Shown here one piece after another: positions 61,799 to 64,000 of a stretch of DNA of 64,000 nucleotides; positions within the stretch are counted from its first letter, which is position 1; each line of letters opens with the position of its first letter. Below the pieces are notes generated by a model. That model was not told the origin of the DNA. It did not search any database and saw only the letters and a program-made list of their open reading frames with translations. Made by a program: the position numbers and the translations under genes. The DNA is from Roseococcus thiosulfatophilus (GTDB lineage Bacteria > Pseudomonadota > Alphaproteobacteria > Acetobacterales > Acetobacteraceae): contig NZ_JAFFQY010000007.1 in the NCBI RefSeq assembly GCF_017311575.1, forward strand, positions 38,305 to 102,304, read 5' to 3'.

Positions 61799-61839
61799 GC
61801 GCGACCGCTTCACTCCTCCAGCGATCGGAGGCGGGATGA
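61795..61839 (+). CDS. 14-aa mini-ORF coupling bchD and bchO
   Basis: ATG 61795 overlaps the bchD stop (ATGA); its own stop (61837-61839) overlaps bchO's ATG 61836. The peptide [14 protein letters not shown] resembles the BchO start MSATLLLPERAI, and the first 12 bases differ at one place. It may be a relic of a small tandem duplication or a coupling leader; no evidence it is a functional peptide. Confidence 0.3.
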   Translation: MSATASLLQRSEAG

Positions 61840-62744
61840 GCGCCACCCTCCTCCTCCCCGAACGGGCCATCGTCCCCGCCGCGGCCGATTGGCTGTCCAC
61901 GGCCGACTGGCCGCACCGCGCCGCCAGCCGCTTCGTGCTGGCGGGCGGGCTGCGCTGGCATGTGCAGGTGCTGGACAGCCCGCGGCCTGATGCGCCCGTG
62001 GCGCTGCTGCTGCACGGCACCGGCGCCTCCACCCATTCCTGGCGCGACCTCGGCCCGCTGCTGGCCCGGCGCTACACCATCATCATGCCGGACCTGCCAG
62101 GGCAGGGGTTTTCCGCGATGCCGCCAGCGGGGGGGCTTTCGCTGGCCGGCATGGCCATGGGCATCACCGCGCTGCTGCGTGTGCTGGAGGTGCGGCCGGA
62201 GCTGATCATCGGGCATTCGGCGGGCGCTGCGCTGGGGGCGCGGCTTTGCCTGGATGGCGCGGTGGCACCCGCGCATCTCATCTCCATCAACGGCGCGCTG
62301 CTGCCGCTGGGCGGCGTGGCGGGCATGGTCTTCGGCCCCATGGCGCGGCTGATGGTGAACCTGCCCGGCGTGGCACGCCTCGCCGCCCGCCAGGCGCGGG
62401 AACGCGCGACGGTGGAACGGCTGCTGCGGGACACGGGCTCCGTCCTGCCGGCCGAGGGCGTGGACCTCTATGCCCGCCTCTTCCGCCGGCCCGAGCACGT
62501 CGCCGCCACCCTCGGCATGATGGCGGCCTGGGACCTGCCGGGCCTGGCGCGTGACCTGCCGCGGCTGGCCACACCGCTGACGCTGATCGTGGGCAAGCAG
62601 GACCGCACCATCCGCCCCACCGAGGCGCGCCGCCTGCAGGCGTTGTTGCCCGCGGCCCGAATCGATGCGCTGCCGGGCCTTGGCCATCTCGCGCATGAGG
62701 AGGCACCTGGCCTCGTCGCGCGTCGCATCCTGGAGACCGTGTGA
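61836..62744 (+). CDS. bchO: BchO, putative Mg-chelatase accessory alpha/beta hydrolase
   Basis: 302 residues with an alpha/beta hydrolase fold: VALLLHGTGASTHSWRDL (oxyanion), IIGHSAGAALGARL (nucleophile Ser), LIVGKQDRTIRP (Asp region) and LPGLGHLAHEEAP (His). BchO is always near bchI and bchD and is annotated as a Mg-chelatase accessory protein, but its substrate is unknown. GGAGGCGGG lies right before ATG 61836. The stop overlaps crtB. Confidence 0.93.
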   Translation: MSATLLLPERAIVPAAADWLSTADWPHRAASRFVLAGGLRWHVQVLDSPRPDAPVALLLHGTGASTHSWRDLGPLLARRYTIIMPDLPGQGFSAMPPAGGLSLAGMAMGITALLRVLEVRPELIIGHSAGAALGARLCLDGAVAPAHLISINGALLPLGGVAGMVFGPMARLMVNLPGVARLAARQARERATVERLLRDTGSVLPAEGVDLYARLFRRPEHVAATLGMMAAWDLPGLARDLPRLATPLTLIVGKQDRTIRPTEARRLQALLPAARIDALPGLGHLAHEEAPGLVARRILETV

Positions 62745-63766
62745 TGGACGCCGAACCCCGCCTTGCGTCCGAGGACCTTGAAGCGTGCCGCGACCTGTTG
62801 CGCGTAGGCTCCAAGAGCTTCCACGCCGCCTCGCTGCTGCTGCCGCGGCGGGTGCGCGACAGCGCCACCGCCCTCTACGCCTTCTGCCGCCTGGGCGACG
62901 ATGCGGTGGACAACGCCGCCGACCCGCGCGCGGGCCTCGCCCTCATGCGCCGGCGGCTCGACGCGGCCTATGACGGCCTGCCCGAGGACCACCCGGCCGA
63001 CCGTGCCTTCGCCGCCGCCGTGCGCCTGCACGACATCCCGCGCACCCTGCCCGACGCGCTGCTGGAAGGCTTCGCCTGGGACGCCGAGGGCCGCCACTAT
63101 CCGGACATCGAGGCCTTGCACGGCTATGCCGCGCGCGTGGCTGGCACGGTGGGGGCGATGATGACCCTCATCATGGGCGTGCGCAGCCATGCGGCTTTGG
63201 CCCGCGCGACGGATCTCGGGGCCGCGATGCAGTTGACGAACATCGCGCGCGACGTGGGCGAGGATGCGCGGGCCGGCCGCCTCTACTTGCCCTGCGCCTG
63301 GCTGCGCGAGGCGGGGGTGTCGCCACGCGACTTCCTGGCGCATCCGGAATTCTCGCCCGCCATCGGCATCGTGGTGGCGCGGCTGCTGGCCGAGGCGCAG
63401 CGCCTCTACGCCCGCGCGGAAGCCGGCATCGCCATGCTGCCGCGCGACTGCCGGCCCGCGATCCGCGCCGCGCACCGCCTCTATGCCGAGATCGGCGCGG
63501 AGGTGACGCGCCACGGCTTCGACAGCGTCTCGCGCCGCGCCGTGGTCTCCTCCTCGCGCAAGCTGGCGCTGGTGGCGCGCGCGCGCCTGCCCAGCCTGGC
63601 GCGCGTCGAAGGCGGTGCGGAGCCGCCACTGGCCGCCAATGCCTTCCTGGTGAATGCGGTGACGCCGGCGCCCATGGCCGTCGCGGCACGCAGCCTGGAC
63701 GAGCGCATCGGCTGGGCAATCGAGCTGTTCGCGGACCTCCAGACCCGGGGCCGCCTGCCGCAATAG
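62744..63766 (+). CDS. crtB: 15-cis-phytoene synthase
   Basis: 340 residues of the squalene/phytoene synthase family. Asp-rich motifs: YAFCRLGDDAVDNAAD (first, D-D-x-x-D) and QLTNIARDVGEDARAGRLYLP (second, D-x-x-x-D). It joins two geranylgeranyl diphosphates to phytoene, the first carotenoid step. ATG 62744 overlaps the bchO stop (GTGATGG); a GTG at 62741 is possible. No crtI is in the window, so later carotenoid genes lie elsewhere. Confidence 0.94.
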   Translation: MDAEPRLASEDLEACRDLLRVGSKSFHAASLLLPRRVRDSATALYAFCRLGDDAVDNAADPRAGLALMRRRLDAAYDGLPEDHPADRAFAAAVRLHDIPRTLPDALLEGFAWDAEGRHYPDIEALHGYAARVAGTVGAMMTLIMGVRSHAALARATDLGAAMQLTNIARDVGEDARAGRLYLPCAWLREAGVSPRDFLAHPEFSPAIGIVVARLLAEAQRLYARAEAGIAMLPRDCRPAIRAAHRLYAEIGAEVTRHGFDSVSRRAVVSSSRKLALVARARLPSLARVEGGAEPPLAANAFLVNAVTPAPMAVAARSLDERIGWAIELFADLQTRGRLPQ

Positions 63767-63778
63767 CGCGCACGCGGC

Positions 63779-63792
63779 TTGCGGCACATCAA
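63779..63792. promoter_or_regulatory. FNR-like box upstream of bchE
   Basis: TTGCG-GCAC-ATCAA, 8 of 10 consensus positions to TTGAT-N4-ATCAA. It is followed by GGTTGCCGCC, close to the flank of the puhB box. TAGCCT (63816-63821) at 33 bp from the centre would be the -10, so the box sits near -42, a class II activator position. In Rhodobacter, bchE depends on low oxygen and FnrL. Confidence 0.55.
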
Positions 63793-63848
63793 GGTTGCCG
63801 CCGCAAGCCCGCGCCTAGCCTGCCTCCATCGTCAATGGAGGTGTCGCG

Positions 63849-64000
63849 ATGCGCATCGTGCTGGTTCACCCCAACTACCATTCGGGCGGTGCGGAGATCG
63901 CGGGCAACTGGCCGCCGGCCTGGGTCGCCTATCTCGCGGGCTACCTGAAGGCGGATGGCTACACCGACCTGACCTTCATTGACGCCATGACGAACAACCT
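63849..64000 (+). CDS. bchE: Anaerobic Mg-protoporphyrin IX monomethyl ester cyclase BchE, N-terminal part (3' truncated by window)
   Basis: 50 codons before the window ends: [23 protein letters not shown] then [24 protein letters not shown], the start of the B12-binding domain of BchE. The full protein is a radical-SAM, cobalamin-dependent enzyme that forms ring E using water, not O2. GGAGGTG lies five bases before ATG 63849. With acsF in the same cluster, two cyclases are encoded. Confidence 0.88.
   Translation, partial: MRIVLVHPNYHSGGAEIAGNWPPAWVAYLAGYLKADGYTDLTFIDAMTNN

Overview
The window is about 64 kb of very GC-rich (roughly 70 %) DNA, almost fully coding, from an alphaproteobacterium that makes bacteriochlorophyll. 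Gene content and order fit an aerobic anoxygenic phototroph of the Acetobacteraceae type (Roseomonas/Roseococcus/Acidiphilium relatives); that placement is inference from the sequence alone. I see no rRNA, tRNA, insertion sequence, prophage or CRISPR array.

Left part (1-35.4 kb), housekeeping and accessory genes: the tail of a SPINDLY/OGT-type glycosyltransferase; a glycerophosphodiester phosphodiesterase; a leucine-degradation operon (isovaleryl-CoA dehydrogenase and both 3-methylcrotonyl-CoA carboxylase subunits); a Bax-inhibitor-1 gene with a probable single-base frameshift; a YbbAP-like ABC exporter divergent from an SGNH esterase; an RNA 2',3'-cyclic phosphodiesterase; a five-gene set that looks like copper handling (DUF2946, TonB receptor, YcnI, a Cys-containing small protein, PCu(A)C chaperone); a sirtuin, a trypsin-like protease, a MOSC protein and an esterase; the branched-chain amino-acid operon miaA-ilvB-ilvN-ilvC; serB; an amidase and malate synthase G; a gamma-glutamyltransferase with a GPP34 (GOLPH3-like) gene; a Bug-type binding protein, a lone rutA-like gene and a second GPP34 gene.

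Transition (33-36.4 kb): cytochrome c, TspO, a small membrane protein, an epimerase, a DCC-family protein and Coq7. The convergent coq7/hemC gap is filled stop codon to stop codon by two inverted copies of a structured repeat whose hairpin stems differ by paired changes.

Right part (36.6-64 kb), photosynthesis gene cluster: leftward aerR-ppsR-bchG-(PucC/Bch2-type)-bchP-hemC and rightward bchF-N-B-H-L-M-lhaA-puhA-puhB-puhC-(conserved small gene)-acsF-puhE-hemA-bchI-bchD-bchO-crtB, then the start of bchE, cut by the window end. The two arms diverge from a 126-bp spacer between the chosen aerR start codon and the promoter-proximal end of the bchF leader; it holds two outward-facing TTGACA promoters interleaved with PpsR/CrtJ-like half sites. 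FNR-like boxes lie before puhB and bchE. The cluster encodes the early tetrapyrrole enzymes HemA and HemC, Mg chelatase (BchHID), BchM, an oxygen-dependent cyclase (AcsF) and an oxygen-independent one (BchE), the dark-operative protochlorophyllide reductase (BchLNB), BchF, and the tail enzymes BchG and BchP, plus reaction-centre H subunit and assembly factors. The puf genes, bchCXYZ and most crt genes are not in the window.

I found no wholly new multi-gene system. The most novel-looking items are the paired covarying repeat at 36385-36615, the shared FNR-like promoter architecture of puhB and bchE, the symmetric aerR/bchF operator-promoter, two apparent single-base frameshifts at gene starts, and two GPP34-family paralogues.
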